From Gracilaria caudata (Eukaryota > Rhodophyta > Florideophyceae > Gracilariales > Gracilariaceae): a stretch of 55,642 nucleotides of DNA. The notes under the pieces were generated by a model. The model ran no database searches. It was not told the origin of the DNA and saw nothing but the letters and a program-made list of their open reading frames with translations. The first letter of the stretch is position 1; the number at the start of each line of letters is the position of its first letter. Made by a program: the position numbers and the translations under genes. The stretch covers positions 1 to 55,642 of the forward strand of contig JASCIV010000067.1 in assembly GCA_030374735.1 (NCBI GenBank), read 5' to 3'. This document shows, in pieces, positions 27,535 through 37,962 of the stretch.

Positions 27535-28143
27535 TTACTTCTTTCCCCTCCCAAATATGCCCTTGAGTGCGTTCGTGAGCTGTCCCATGGCATCCGCGTT
27601 TTCGTCAACATACCCGGCATCCACGTAGGTGCCTTCCACATCAACGAACCCTTTGAAGAAATCTCTGGCACTTCCTGTTGCTTGTCTCCGAAGCTGTGCC
27701 TCTCTTAGTGCGTCAACTCTTTTGTCATCACCTCTGGACCTAGCTTCCTCAACAGCAAGCTCACGTTGTTTCTTGATTTCGGACATGCTAGATTCTGTTA
27801 AATATCGTAGAGCAAGATCCTCGTCTCCATCCGCTTCTTCCAGCGCAAGGTCGGCGCTTTCAAAATTGACCCCTTTAACCGAATTTGAAAGTCGTTGCAC
27901 GGCTTCAGCCCACTCGTCAGTCATTCCTGGCGGGGGCCACACTGGCGTTTGTTGCGGAGTTCCGGCTGATTGCACCGATGTAACTTCCATACGGACACGA
28001 CCAGCATTCCTGTACCCTTCGTAGTTGCAAGGAACGCGTGACACACATAGTGAACGTCCTGAGAAAGACGTGACAAAAGGCGTGCCGAGGCAAGGGGCGA
28101 AACACAAATTACTCGAATAAGTCTGCAGAGAAGAAGTGTTCAT
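27535..28143 (-). CDS. Probable plastid-targeted protein with UBA/TS-N-like helical motif
   Basis: A 202-residue protein. The first 50 residues are rich in Ser, Thr, Cys and Arg with almost no acidic residues (MNTSSLQTYSSNLCFAP), typical of a plastid transit peptide. After PPPGMTDEWAEAV comes SADLALEEADGDEDLALRYL, which resembles the third-helix pattern of UBA or EF-Ts N-terminal (TS-N) three-helix bundles (ALxEAxGDxExAxxYL). A charged helix, probably coiled (SEIKKQRELAVEEARSRGD), and a basic tail ending IFGRGKK follow. There is no EF-Ts core domain, so it is not EF-Ts. The function is unknown; a role in plastid protein or ribosome binding is speculation. The ATG at 28143 was chosen; the upstream in-frame start is a GTG. 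Confidence 0.65.
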   Translation of the reverse strand: MNTSSLQTYSSNLCFAPCLGTPFVTSFSGRSLCVSRVPCNYEGYRNAGRVRMEVTSVQSAGTPQQTPVWPPPGMTDEWAEAVQRLSNSVKGVNFESADLALEEADGDEDLALRYLTESSMSEIKKQRELAVEEARSRGDDKRVDALREAQLRRQATGSARDFFKGFVDVEGTYVDAGYVDENADAMGQLTNALKGIFGRGKK

Positions 28144-29928
28144 GATGGTGAGTCGTTGTTGAATGGACACAATATGAGTTACAGATAAAATACGACGGGA
28201 AAACGAGTTCTCGCTTCAACACCGTTCTATCGGTTTTGTTTTGCCTTAAACCAAAAGCTCGTTCGCCGCAAGAAGGAGGCTTGCGCTTTTAAGCGAGACG
28301 CTCCATGAACAGTACTTGCCAGGCGGTGGAATCGTAATGGGCTATTACATCCCCGATCGCCAATATCTGGCCGCGGTTGCATTCCAGAACTGTTTGTGGT
28401 GCCCAAACACATGATGGAGATACAGGTTTTTGCTTGTAGGGCCGTACGAACCACAAGCTACGGTCTTTGAGCCCAAGCGCAAATCGCGGTTAATTTAAGT
28501 TTCACGATTTCGATCACTCGGCATTCCTAGTAGTTCTCCTACCCTCTCAAGAGTATGAAAACCACTGTTGCAGATTACTTGTAGTCCAGACAAGCGGACA
28601 ATTTTTCTCTCTCTGTTTATAAGCACAAAAGCCCGATTTGCAGTTGCATATAAGATCCAAGGGGATGCAAGGTAGCGGGCGTTCCTTAAATCAGCCGAGT
28701 CATCCAAAAATGCCAAGGGTGTGGCACCCCACTACATGTCCGGTGTGAAGTGATGGCAGTAGAAGCTGGCAGGTTATATAACTCCCCCAGGCTTGATATG
28801 AATCCGGCCTTGAAGACCAGGCACTGCTCATACGTATATGACAAAGGAAATACGCTTTGCATGTTTGTCTGCAATTAAGAGGGCTTCCCTTCGTACATGC
28901 AGTACATCGTCATGAGTTCGAAAGCTTTGCTTGATAGAATCATGGCGAAGATATTGTATCGCTGCTCTAACGAAAAAGCCACAATACCTTGATCACGGTT
29001 CTGTGTGAGTTTTTATTTGGAGGCAACCATTCTCTTACGAAAGTACAGAGTTCTCTAATTGTGCTCTTCATCGTCCTCGTCTTTGGTATCGTCTTAACTT
29101 CCTCAATTTCTTCAGAAGTGTTCAACTAAGCTCTCATCCACACAAAGATGAATGCTTTCCGCGCGGATTGCACGAATAGTTTTGATGGTGAGGGACAACA
29201 TTCTTCCCTCGATTTGCAGATTCCTAAACTTAAGGGAGAGTCACTCGAGGGAGGACCTAACAATTACATTTTGTTAGTTGGGCAAGCAACTGCGACGTCC
29301 GTTGTTCCAATCGGTCTTGTTTTCCATTGGATTTTGCAGGGCTTCTCGCTTCTCTTGAACTAGACTAACGTGTCACATGCTCACTCACTCGGGCGCCTTG
29401 GGTAGTAGCACTGTTAACTTCGTCGATCGGTAAGGGTATTCACCATCCGCAGCGGGACCCCTTGGGAGTAAGTGTTATAATACTCTGCATGAATTCTTTG
29501 AAGTCAATGTTGTTCGTTACAATGCTTTTTGTTTGCGAGATTGCCGAATTTGCGATACGTTGAGAACGAGATCTTGGTGGCGAACGCTCTACCACGGCGT
29601 GCGCATAAAGCCTTTTTCATCGACTGTCTCGCATTGGCGCCACGGTGCACGATCACTCCTCGATGAACCCTAACGTATCGTTTTAAGGTGTTAATCATTA
29701 AGGTTGAGAGTCTTGGCGAAATACATCACGACGGCAGGTTGGTTTCTTAAAGTGATGAACCCTGTGGGGCTACGTCATCTCGACGGATGGAGGAAGATGC
29801 CTTCACTTTGCAGCGGAGGATATCATATCACACGCTCACTGATCCACTGTCAAACATGACTTCCAGATCTCCTGCTCTGCGGCGACCTTTGTGCTCTATG
29901 GCCAAAGTGTAGGTCTGTAGCGGATCGA

Positions 29929-29949
29929 ACGACCACCACTGGTGGTCGT
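29929..29949. repeat. Perfect 10-bp inverted repeat
   Basis: ACGACCACCA, one base, then TGGTGGTCGT. Exact complement with a single-base centre. It lies in gene-poor DNA, so a link to a nearby promoter is not evident. Confidence 0.8.
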
Positions 29950-30049
29950 GTGATCCTGTGAGTCCAGTGCGAGAGCACGCCTGCATTTCGGCGGGTTCAA
30001 GAATCCAACTCCCATGCCTTGACCAACTTTAAGCTTGTCGCTTTCTTAT

Positions 30050-30375
30050 CTGATGTTGGAGCCGGTTCGAAAAGCTTTGTTCATCCTTAACGACGCTGCT
30101 TCGCGAATGAAGGGGTCCTTGCCACGCAATTTGCTCAAATCGAATGGGATTGATTGTCATTCGAGACGACCTCAAATACGATCACCTAGTAATTTCAAGT
30201 CGCATGGTATGGAGCAGAGCTCGTCGGCTGTTATCACCGCTCCGACTACACAGCTGGCATGTTCTGCTAGGCATCTATGGCTGGAGGATAGAAAGCCATT
30301 TGACCAAGGAAAATCAAGCGCTTTGTGGTGTCTTTGCAAGACGGTTTGATCGAAGGCTTTATCGTTCATGGTTTA
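30050..30375 (+). pseudogene. Possible Ty3/gypsy retrotransposon RNase H relic
   Basis: Across one or two frame changes the plus strand reads fragments in the order expected for a Ty3-type RNase H: LFILNDAAS (like FxLxTDAS), then SNFKSHGMEQSSS (like SRNFxxHEMNYS), WLEDRKPFDQ, SSALWCLCKT (like TDHxALxxLL) and RRLYRSWFT (like GRLxRW). Identities are weak and frames are broken. Decayed copies like this are common in red algal intergenic DNA. No LTRs or integrase were found. Confidence 0.3.
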
Positions 30376-30832
30376 CTTAGGGGTGTTCTTCAAGGATCGT
30401 GCTTACGAAACACTTGAAAGAACTTTGCGTATCTTCAATATCAGACGCGGACGAAAATAAACGTATGCATACGAACACGGCTTTGCAGCTGAAGTGCCCT
30501 CCAGTTCGGTGCGACCCAACATTGTTGAGTGCGAACTGACATCTACTCGTGCCAAGGGTAGCAAGCAAACCCTCTTAACTTTACATTGATATGATTACTT
30601 AGTTGGATCATACCCTTGTAGCGACAAAATATAATCGACAGGCAGTAGCATTACAACGGCACAAATGACGAAAGAAAAAACGGAGTTGCTCGCTTTGGGC
30701 AGAAGAGGACAAGAGAGAATTTACCCGGCAGCTGCACCTCAACAAAAACCATGGTGTGGTATAGAACACGTAGCACGACAGCTTGGGGAGACACAAGTTT
30801 GTGACAGAAACGAACACATGCACTAAACATGC

Positions 30833-31712
30833 TTAAGCAGTGCCAACTTTGCGCTGTTCCTCACGATCCTGCTCAATAAGAGTTGCTTGAGTCTCAACAA
30901 TCTCTCTTTCCTTGCCCAGTAATCCCAGATGGCTGTTATAATCCTCAGATCGTTCCTCCAAAAGCCCCTGTCTCAATTTTTCTGCTTCAATCTGCTCATG
31001 AGTCTTGCCGCATTCAGTTGCGTGTGCACCTGCCAGGGTAACGAGATCCTTCACATGGGAGGCAATAGCAGTGATCTCATCCTGGGTGAGTGCACGCTCA
31101 CTCTGCGCGGGCGAACCAGACCACACTTCACCAGGTGCAGTGCTGGTGCCTTCTGGCAAGAATGAGCCATCGCGCAAGACCGATTGCTCCGCCACTATGG
31201 CGCCCGGCGCAACTACGGCAGATGCGCCCACAACAGCACGTGCCCCAACATGGGCGGAATCGATGACAGCGCCTGGATGAACTGTAGCGTCAGCGTCCAC
31301 ATGCGACGCGCCTCGAACAACTGCGCGATCGCCAATGGACGCGCGTGGTCCAACTAGAATAGGAGCGCTATCGGCACGAAGCACGGCGCCGTACCACACG
31401 GAAGACGACGGGGACAGCTCAACGTTGCCAATGAGCGAAGCCGAAGGAGCAATGAAAGCGGGCGTAGAGATGATGGGCTTAGAATCCTCCAGATTCATGA
31501 TCTGACGATGCCTGCTCACTGCGCGCTCATAAGCAACCAAATGGAGACGTTAGAAGGGGAATGGCGCGGGGGTGGGGATGGACGGGTGCACACTTACGCT
31601 GCTCCACATAGGCGTACTTGCCTTGCAGGCTGCATCCCAAGCGGTCGAGCGCTTGCCCCGTTTCACGGATCATCATGCCCGCCGCGTACGCGGCGCGCCG
31701 CATGAGCGACAT
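30833..31712 (-). CDS. Gamma carbonic anhydrase-like mitochondrial complex I subunit (exons 31598-31712 and 30833-31518)
   Basis: Two exons joined by a 79-base intron (donor GTAAGTGTGC, acceptor gagcgcgcag) give 266 residues. The N-terminus MSLMRRAAYAAGMMIRETGQ...LDRLGCSLQG and, across the splice, EQLSRHRQIMNL match plant/algal complex I gamma carbonic anhydrases. A left-handed beta-helix follows (about 55-170: PSASLIGNVELSPSSSVWYGAVLRAD, GEVWSGSPA), then a C-terminal helix and an extra charged tail (about 205-266). The metal-binding His are largely absent: the first position is Arg107 (VVRG for LVHV), and H-x4-H is reduced to HPGAVI (His119 and Ile124). It is therefore probably a structural (CAL-type) subunit in the matrix arm of complex I. 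Divergent from ornithine aminotransferase. Confidence 0.9.
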
Positions 31713-32152
31713 GACTGTTCCGAAGCTCGCTGCTCGCTGCTCGCTCTCGCTCGCGCACCAGACCAAGCCGCGTCGATGCGCCACTCATCGGCCCCATGCG
31801 CGGCAGGCTGCGATCAGTGACCGAGCTCTTGCATAGCGCACCGGGTGCGCCGCACCCCCCACAGCGGTACTGTCAGAAAAGTGCATTACAGTAACTTCCA
31901 CGAGATGCAATCTGCATTGCTGTCAGGCGCTTCTCCGAGGACTTCAAGATGCCATGCCGAGCAAGTTCAACGGCAGGAGTCTTTCGTCGAACACATAGGA
32001 AGTTAAGATTACTATCCTTAGGGTATCTGTCGTTGAGACAGCTGGTAGTGGAGATACGACGGCAAGTTCTCACGTTGAGTTTGTCACGGCGCTTCCTCTT
32101 TGTCTAGGAACGTTGCATGCCCGCTCTGCTCTAGCCTCTTCTCCGCTTTCGC
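31713..32152. promoter_or_regulatory. Shared divergent promoter region
   Basis: 440 bases separate the start codons of two mitochondrial genes, the gamma carbonic anhydrase-like protein (minus) and ornithine aminotransferase (plus). No TATA box is evident. The left part (31700-31870) is GC-rich and the right part A/T-balanced. Co-regulation is inference from arrangement only. Confidence 0.35.
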
Positions 32153-33484
32153 ATGATCCGCCCTCAGCATTTCACGGCCGTTTCTTCTCGGGCCTTTCCG
32201 GTGATCCGTCGCTCGCACATGGCAGAAGCCTCGCAAGCCGCCATCGATCTGGAACACAAGCACGGTGCTAGCAACTACCACCCTCTTCCGGTCGTTCTCT
32301 CTCGTGCTCAAGGCTGCCGCGCCTGGGATGTTGAAGGCCGCCAGTATTTGGATTTTCTCGCCGCTTACTCAGCAGTCAACCAAGGACATTGCCATCCACG
32401 CATTGTAACGGCACTCGCAAAACAGGCAGCTCGTCTGACCCTCACTTCGCGTGCATTTCACAATGATCTGCTAGGGGAATTCCAGAAGCGCCTGTGCGAA
32501 ACCTTTGGATATGAGCGATGTTTACCCATGAATACCGGTGTGGAAGGAGGTGAAACCGCTGTGAAACTTGCTAGAAGGTGGGGATATGACTGCAAGCATA
32601 TTGCCCCTGATCGTGCCCGGGTGGTGTTTGCCAGGGGAAATTTCTGGGGTAGAACTATTGCTGCCATCTCATCCAGCACTGATCCTACTTCAAGGGAAGG
32701 CTTTGGACCTTTTGTACCAGGCTATGACCTCGTTGATTACGACAATCTGGAACAGCTTGAACGCGCAGTGTCTAAACCGGATGTGTGCGCCTTTATGGTC
32801 GAACCCATTCAGGGCGAAGCAGGTGTCGTGATTCCCAAACCAGGGTATTTGAAAGCAGCCAAGAAATTATGTGAAAAGCACAACGTTCTTCTCATAGCTG
32901 ATGAGGTCCAGACTGGGTTGGGTAGAACCGGACGAATGCTCGCTTCGGAGCATGAAGACGTTAAACCAGATCTTGTTGTGCTAGGGAAGGCTCTTTCTGG
33001 TGGTGTGTATCCAGTATCTGCTGTGTTGGGCAGTGATAAGGTGCTAGGCTTGTTACGGCCTGGCGAACATGGTTCCACATATGGTGGTAATCCGCTGGCA
33101 TGTGCAGTTGCGATAGAAGCTCTAAGCGTTCTTGAGGATGAACGTCTATGCGAAAACGCACTAAAAATGGGCGAAGTCTTGCGAACCGCGTTAACGAAAC
33201 GAGGGCTTCCCAAGAAATTGGTCAGGGAGGTTAGAGGTGTGGGTCTCATGAATGCCATTGAAATTGAAGATGTTCTTGGTGAAGAGCGCACCGCATGGGA
33301 GGTTTGCGTTGAGATGGCTAGAAATGGTGTTTTGGCTAAGCCAACGCATGGACACATCATTCGACTGACTCCGCCACTTGTCATCAATGAGGGTGAAGTC
33401 GAGCAAGCCTGTGTCGTCATTCGAGATGCTGTAAGAACAGTTGGTGAAATGGCCGCGAACGAAGGCAAGTCGCAGGCTGCATGA
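32153..33484 (+). CDS. OAT: Ornithine aminotransferase, mitochondrial
   Basis: A 443-residue class III PLP aminotransferase that converts ornithine and 2-oxoglutarate to glutamate semialdehyde and glutamate, linking arginine breakdown with proline and glutamate. Signatures are DFLAAYSAVNQGHCHP (67-82), MNTGVEGGETAVKLAR (126-141, where most OATs have EAGET or EACET), VEPIQGEAGV (216-225), DEVQTGLGRTG (250-260) with Asp250 contacting the pyridine nitrogen, the Schiff-base lysine in LGKALSGG (Lys279), and HGSTYGGNPLA (306-316). About 25 basic, Ser/Arg-rich N-terminal residues fit a mitochondrial presequence. Length is normal. Single exon; the ATG at 32153 starts the presequence. Confidence 0.95.
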   Translation: MIRPQHFTAVSSRAFPVIRRSHMAEASQAAIDLEHKHGASNYHPLPVVLSRAQGCRAWDVEGRQYLDFLAAYSAVNQGHCHPRIVTALAKQAARLTLTSRAFHNDLLGEFQKRLCETFGYERCLPMNTGVEGGETAVKLARRWGYDCKHIAPDRARVVFARGNFWGRTIAAISSSTDPTSREGFGPFVPGYDLVDYDNLEQLERAVSKPDVCAFMVEPIQGEAGVVIPKPGYLKAAKKLCEKHNVLLIADEVQTGLGRTGRMLASEHEDVKPDLVVLGKALSGGVYPVSAVLGSDKVLGLLRPGEHGSTYGGNPLACAVAIEALSVLEDERLCENALKMGEVLRTALTKRGLPKKLVREVRGVGLMNAIEIEDVLGEERTAWEVCVEMARNGVLAKPTHGHIIRLTPPLVINEGEVEQACVVIRDAVRTVGEMAANEGKSQAA

Positions 33485-34641
33485 GCTTACAAGGAGATCA
33501 AACCGAACTAGCGATAGTCAAATGTGGGCAGTGTTTTCTGGCTTGTTTACTGTTTCAGAATCTGTAACCAGAATCTGCAATTACCAAGAAGAGAGAAGTC
33601 TCCTTTTCTCATTCTATCCGTCCAGCCTCCAGTCGCAATACTGCGCAAATACTGGTAAGGCAGCTGGTACAAGATCCTAACTGTCTGATTCCATCATGCA
33701 TAGTTTGCTCCTGCCTCTAAATCAATGTTATCTGCAAAACGGAAGTATCTTATGTGCGCTGTGGAATCGTTCCTTTACGTACTTTGTGTTCAAAATAGGA
33801 TAGGTTCTGGTTGAAATATACTTCGCGCACTTCTGCCATTTCTGCGAAGCCTTCGGCCTATCTGAGCTACGAGCTCTCTGCGTAACTTATAATGGGACAC
33901 AACGAGATCTTGCAGACGGTGAATGGCCACGCGCTCCATACGAGAGCAAAGCTCTTCTCTTGGTCTTGGACATTGTTTTCCGGCAAATGCTCGAGTATTT
34001 GCTTCTCGCAATTGAGCAATACTTGACGACGTGGAGTCCTGTAATTTCATATAGAGTGGCGTGCATCGTCTTCCGCTTGTTTCTCGGACGTATTGACGAC
34101 TGTGCAATACAGATTAGAACGATGCCTTGACTTGAATCAGCTACGAAAGTGTCATAAACCTATGCAAGCCTGTGTTACTAAACAGACTCGATAGGAAGCC
34201 CTTCAAGCTTTCGCTCCACACTGATTGCAGGACAGTACTCATCGTTGATGTACAGTACTTCACGACAAGGTGCATCACAAGGCTCATTATTGATAATGAA
34301 CACTGAAAAGAAAAGCGCCAAGGACGCACACGAAGTGAAGTGAATGTTTACAATCAAATCACAGATGACCATCTACGAGAAACGTCCGCAACGTTACCAA
34401 ACACTTGGGCCCCAAGCCCCGTACGAAGCCACACAATCGCGAAAATGAAGCACAAAAGAGCCGTATAGTTCAGCCTTCATAACACAGGTGGAAGTCATGC
34501 TAAAATGATGATATTCGCGTGCAGACGCCGTCAAGCTGGCAAGACTATGTTCACCGCGGTACGAGGTTTGATTTCATTGTCGAGGAATCCGCCAGAGTGG
34601 ACAAACTGAGAGCCAAAGCATAAGACGTCTAACCGTGTTCC
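33485..34641. other. Intergenic region, no gene seen
   Basis: 3' regions of OAT (plus) and eL36 (minus). Only short frames of no character. No repeat of note. Confidence 0.5.
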
Positions 34642-34935
34642 TTAGCCCCTCTTGCTACGCAGGGCATCGGCCATCTCCTCACGCTTTCTCTTCGCCCGCA
34701 CATGAGTTCCCAGGCGCTTCTTAGCAAATTTCAGAGCACGCTTGTCCTTTCCGATTCGGAGAAGCTCGAGAATGCGCTTCTCGTACGGGGAAAACCCGCA
34801 AACTTCTCTAACAACCTCACGCACGACAACGTTCCGCTGGGTCACCTTGCCCTTCATAGCTGCCGAGCGCTTCTGAAGGGGTTGGCGCTTGGTCACGATG
34901 TGCCCCTTGTTCAAGCCAACTGCAATACCCGCCAT
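34642..34935 (-). CDS. RPL36: 60S ribosomal protein eL36 (L36e)
   Basis: A 97-residue basic protein with the full eL36 pattern: MAGIAVGLNKGHIVTKR at the N-terminus, VVREVVREVCGFSPYEKR in the middle, ELLRIGKDKRALKFAKKRLG, and the Arg/Lys-rich tail RAKRKREEM. It is a structural component of the large cytosolic ribosomal subunit. Length is normal (family about 100). Single exon, with an ATG in frame directly after a pyrimidine-poor leader. Divergent from importin beta-1 with 384 bases between starts. Confidence 0.96.
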   Translation of the reverse strand: MAGIAVGLNKGHIVTKRQPLQKRSAAMKGKVTQRNVVVREVVREVCGFSPYEKRILELLRIGKDKRALKFAKKRLGTHVRAKRKREEMADALRSKRG

Positions 34936-35319
34936 TCTTAGTTGATGATCTCCCTGAATTGTGCTTTCAATCGTCGCAACGCCCGGTCAAGACGGGATGG
35001 TGCTTGCCGATTGTCCCAGCCGCTTAGTGTACGAGCGACAGCCGCTGACGCGGTCCCGCCGCCGGCGACGGCAACAAAGCGATCTGTGTGATGTACACCT
35101 GGCCACGAATGTTGAAATCCAGTGGTTCACTGTCTTACGTGTCCACGCCAAACCAACAGCTGCCACGCTCCGACTGTCATCTTCGGATTCGAGAGGAAGC
35201 GCCGCATGCCGCGGCCCGTCGCCCTCCACCACGCAGGAGTCTCCAATGCTCGGCGGTAGATCTATTGTGCTCCGTCGCTACCATTACTCGCCTCCTCCCC
35301 CTTCCCCGCCTCTATCGCG
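34936..35319. promoter_or_regulatory. Divergent promoter of eL36 and importin beta-1
   Basis: 384 bases between the two start codons. The importin side (35265-35315) is rich in C and T, like the leaders of other plus-strand genes here. No TATA box was seen on either strand. Short open frames here are not protein-like. Confidence 0.35.
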
Positions 35320-37962
35320 ATGGATGTTACCCAGATCTTGCTCTCTGCTCAATCTGCCGATGCTCAAACTCGAACACATGCCGAGCGAGTGCTCAAGGAT
35401 GCCGAGGAGAGCAATCCGGGTCTCTACTTGACTACCCTCGTCGACCATCTAGCTGGTGAAGAAAATGACCCAGAATCTCGTCGTCTCGCAGGTCTTATTA
35501 TCAAGAATGCCATCTATACGAGGGATCCCGCCATCAAACACCACCTTCATGAAAGGTGGGTCCGCTCGATTGATGAGAATTCCAAGGCGCACATCCGCAA
35601 TAGGCTGTTGCGTGCTCTTGCCGCACGTGCTCCCGAGCCACGCAGAGCGGCCGCTCAAGTAATCGCAAAGGTCGCTGCGATGGATGTGGCTCGCGGGGCA
35701 TGGGATTCTTTAATTTCTGACTTGTTGCGTAGTGCGTCCTCGCCGGAAGATCATGTCAAGCAGGCATCTTTGGAAGCACTTGGATATACTTGTGAGGAAG
35801 CGGGAATCGGCGATCGCCTTGATGACGTTCTATCAACTCAGTCAAACCAAATCCTCACAGCCGTTGTGCAAGGAATGGCGTATCCCGGCGGAGCTGGGAG
35901 TTCGGGGCAGTCTGCTGGTCTAGTTAGACTGGCTGCTACTAATGCACTCAACAATACTCTTGAGTTTGCAAGGGCTCAGTTCGAAATTCCGGCAGAAAGG
36001 GCGGCCATAGTGAACACTATCTGCGAAGCAGCCAAGTCAGGTGACATCCAAGTGCGTCAGGCCGCTTTTGAAGGTCTTGTTAAGGTAGCTGAGAACTATT
36101 ACGAAAAGCTGTCAGAGTACATTCGAGATATATATACACTAACTGAAAATGCAATCAGGAATGATGTGGAGCCAGTTGCGATGCAAGCCATTGAGTTTTG
36201 GTCTACAGTAGCTGAGGAGGAAGTTTCTATCCTCTATGACAGCGAGACAGCCGATCCTTCGAGACCACCGGTGAGGAAAAGTGAGGAATTTGTTAAGCAT
36301 GCTCTTCCATATCTTTGTGGTCCAATATTTGATTCCTTAAAGAAGCAGGAAGATGATCCCCTTGAAGACTCGTCTTGGAATATAGCCACCGCCGCTGGGG
36401 CATGTATTGAGCTGCTTGCACAAGCGGCGCCCAATACTGTTCTGGGACTTGTGCAACCGTTTATTGAGTCTAACATTAGGGATCAGGCCAACTGGCGTTC
36501 TCGTGAAGCTGCCATCCTTGTGTTCGGCAGTGTACTCGAAGGACCCCCGGAGGTCGAAATCCGGAATCTCGTGAGAGAAGCCATCACCGTATTGATAGAG
36601 ACCTTAGTCCATGACCCCAATCTTGCCGTCAAAGATACAACGGCATGGACCATTGCACGCGTCGTTCTCGTGGATCGGTCTACCACTCTAAGTCATTTGA
36701 AATCGCTAGTCGAGTGTCTAAAGTGCTCTCTCATGGCTGCAGAAAATCCAGACCTTGCGGCACATATATGCTATGCAATTCATAACATAGCGGAAAGGTT
36801 TCACGACGAACATGAGGAAGAGAGCGGGCCCTTGACAGAACACTTTCAGCCACTTGTTACATGCCTAATGCAGACAGCCGATCGAGATGATGCAGGTGAT
36901 TCTAATTTGCGTATCTCAGCTTACGAAACTATTAACTCGCTTTTCCGAGGCGTTACAAGAGATGCGCTCCCGTTCATTGCGTCCTGTGTTCCTTTACTGA
37001 GGGATAAGCTGGAAGCGGCACTGAATGCCGTTCCGAGAGCACTGAGTGAAGTAGAACAGATGGATACAATTGAAAAGGTAGGGTTGGTATGCGGTGCCTT
37101 GACGACCGCTACGCATCGATTAACTATGGAACAGGTTGTACCACATGCCGATCAACTGATGAGGGACTACTTGAATGTATTTCAAGTGCCTGGGTCGGAA
37201 GCCTCCCTGGAAGACGCTTTCTTGGCCGTTGGTGCTTTGGCACATGTTCTTGGGAAAGAATTTAACAGATACATGTCACATTTCATGCCGTTTCTTCAGC
37301 AGGCACTTGGGAATTTGCAAGCGCATCAGATGGTAGGGGTGTCTGTGGGTGTCGCCGGGGAGATATGTAGGGGTTTAGGAAAGGATTTGATTCCGTACGC
37401 AAATTCAATTGTATCTCTTCTTCTAGAAGCCTTGAAGAGCCCCACTCTTAATCGTTCTGTCAAGCCAGGAATCATGGGTTGCTTCGGTGATATTGCGATG
37501 TCTGTGAAAGGTCATTTCGAGACGTACCTGAAACCAGTCATGGACTGCATGAAGCAAGCTGCCGAGTCTAGTGTTCAGCTAGAAATTATACCTGATGATT
37601 ACGACACAATAGAATGGGTTGTAGCTTTGCGCGAAGCAATTTTGGAGTCCTACACAGGTATTGTAAGTGGGCTCAAAGACGATAACAAACAAGAGGTTTT
37701 GCATCCACATTTGGACTGGATTCTTGGATTCTGCGAAGTAATGGTGACCGAAGGTTCAAACACTCTCGTTCCAACATCTGAGGTGATGTTAAGGGATATA
37801 ATGGGCCTAATGGGGGACATTGTCGACGCTGTACCGCAGTTCCAGCCGGTGGCAAAGCAAAAAGCCTGGCTACAAGCTCTTGTAGAGCGAGGGTCGAACT
37901 CCGCGGATGAAAGAACTAGTGAAATAGCCACCTTGGCGTACCTCGCCATCTTCAGATCGTAA
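35320..37962 (+). CDS. KPNB1: Importin subunit beta-1 (karyopherin beta-1)
   Basis: An 880-residue HEAT-repeat protein, the length of human KPNB1 and yeast Kap95. The importin-beta N-terminal domain (about 20-100) reads ADAQTRTHAERVLKDAEES...SRRLAGLIIKNAI, the Ran-binding region. Signature stretches follow: LDDVLSTQSNQILTAVVQGM, RQAAFEGLVKVAENYYEKL, AIEFWSTVAEEE, the acidic loop after KKQEDDPLEDSSWNIATAAG (about 346-365), WRSREAAILVFGSVLEGP and DTTAWTIARV. It carries importin-alpha/cargo complexes through nuclear pores in the cytosol and releases them on Ran-GTP. Single exon with no frame break. The ATG lies in gcgATGGA, a good initiation context. Confidence 0.97.
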   Translation: MDVTQILLSAQSADAQTRTHAERVLKDAEESNPGLYLTTLVDHLAGEENDPESRRLAGLIIKNAIYTRDPAIKHHLHERWVRSIDENSKAHIRNRLLRALAARAPEPRRAAAQVIAKVAAMDVARGAWDSLISDLLRSASSPEDHVKQASLEALGYTCEEAGIGDRLDDVLSTQSNQILTAVVQGMAYPGGAGSSGQSAGLVRLAATNALNNTLEFARAQFEIPAERAAIVNTICEAAKSGDIQVRQAAFEGLVKVAENYYEKLSEYIRDIYTLTENAIRNDVEPVAMQAIEFWSTVAEEEVSILYDSETADPSRPPVRKSEEFVKHALPYLCGPIFDSLKKQEDDPLEDSSWNIATAAGACIELLAQAAPNTVLGLVQPFIESNIRDQANWRSREAAILVFGSVLEGPPEVEIRNLVREAITVLIETLVHDPNLAVKDTTAWTIARVVLVDRSTTLSHLKSLVECLKCSLMAAENPDLAAHICYAIHNIAERFHDEHEEESGPLTEHFQPLVTCLMQTADRDDAGDSNLRISAYETINSLFRGVTRDALPFIASCVPLLRDKLEAALNAVPRALSEVEQMDTIEKVGLVCGALTTATHRLTMEQVVPHADQLMRDYLNVFQVPGSEASLEDAFLAVGALAHVLGKEFNRYMSHFMPFLQQALGNLQAHQMVGVSVGVAGEICRGLGKDLIPYANSIVSLLLEALKSPTLNRSVKPGIMGCFGDIAMSVKGHFETYLKPVMDCMKQAAESSVQLEIIPDDYDTIEWVVALREAILESYTGIVSGLKDDNKQEVLHPHLDWILGFCEVMVTEGSNTLVPTSEVMLRDIMGLMGDIVDAVPQFQPVAKQKAWLQALVERGSNSADERTSEIATLAYLAIFRS

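Larger units (their letters stand above)
28144..30832. other. Gene-poor region with possible retroelement debris
   Basis: No intact gene. It contains a perfect 21-base palindrome at 29929-29949, a possible Ty3-type RNase H relic at about 30050-30375, and short frames elsewhere without recognisable motifs. A GTAAGT at 29468 has no supporting frame. Confidence 0.4.
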
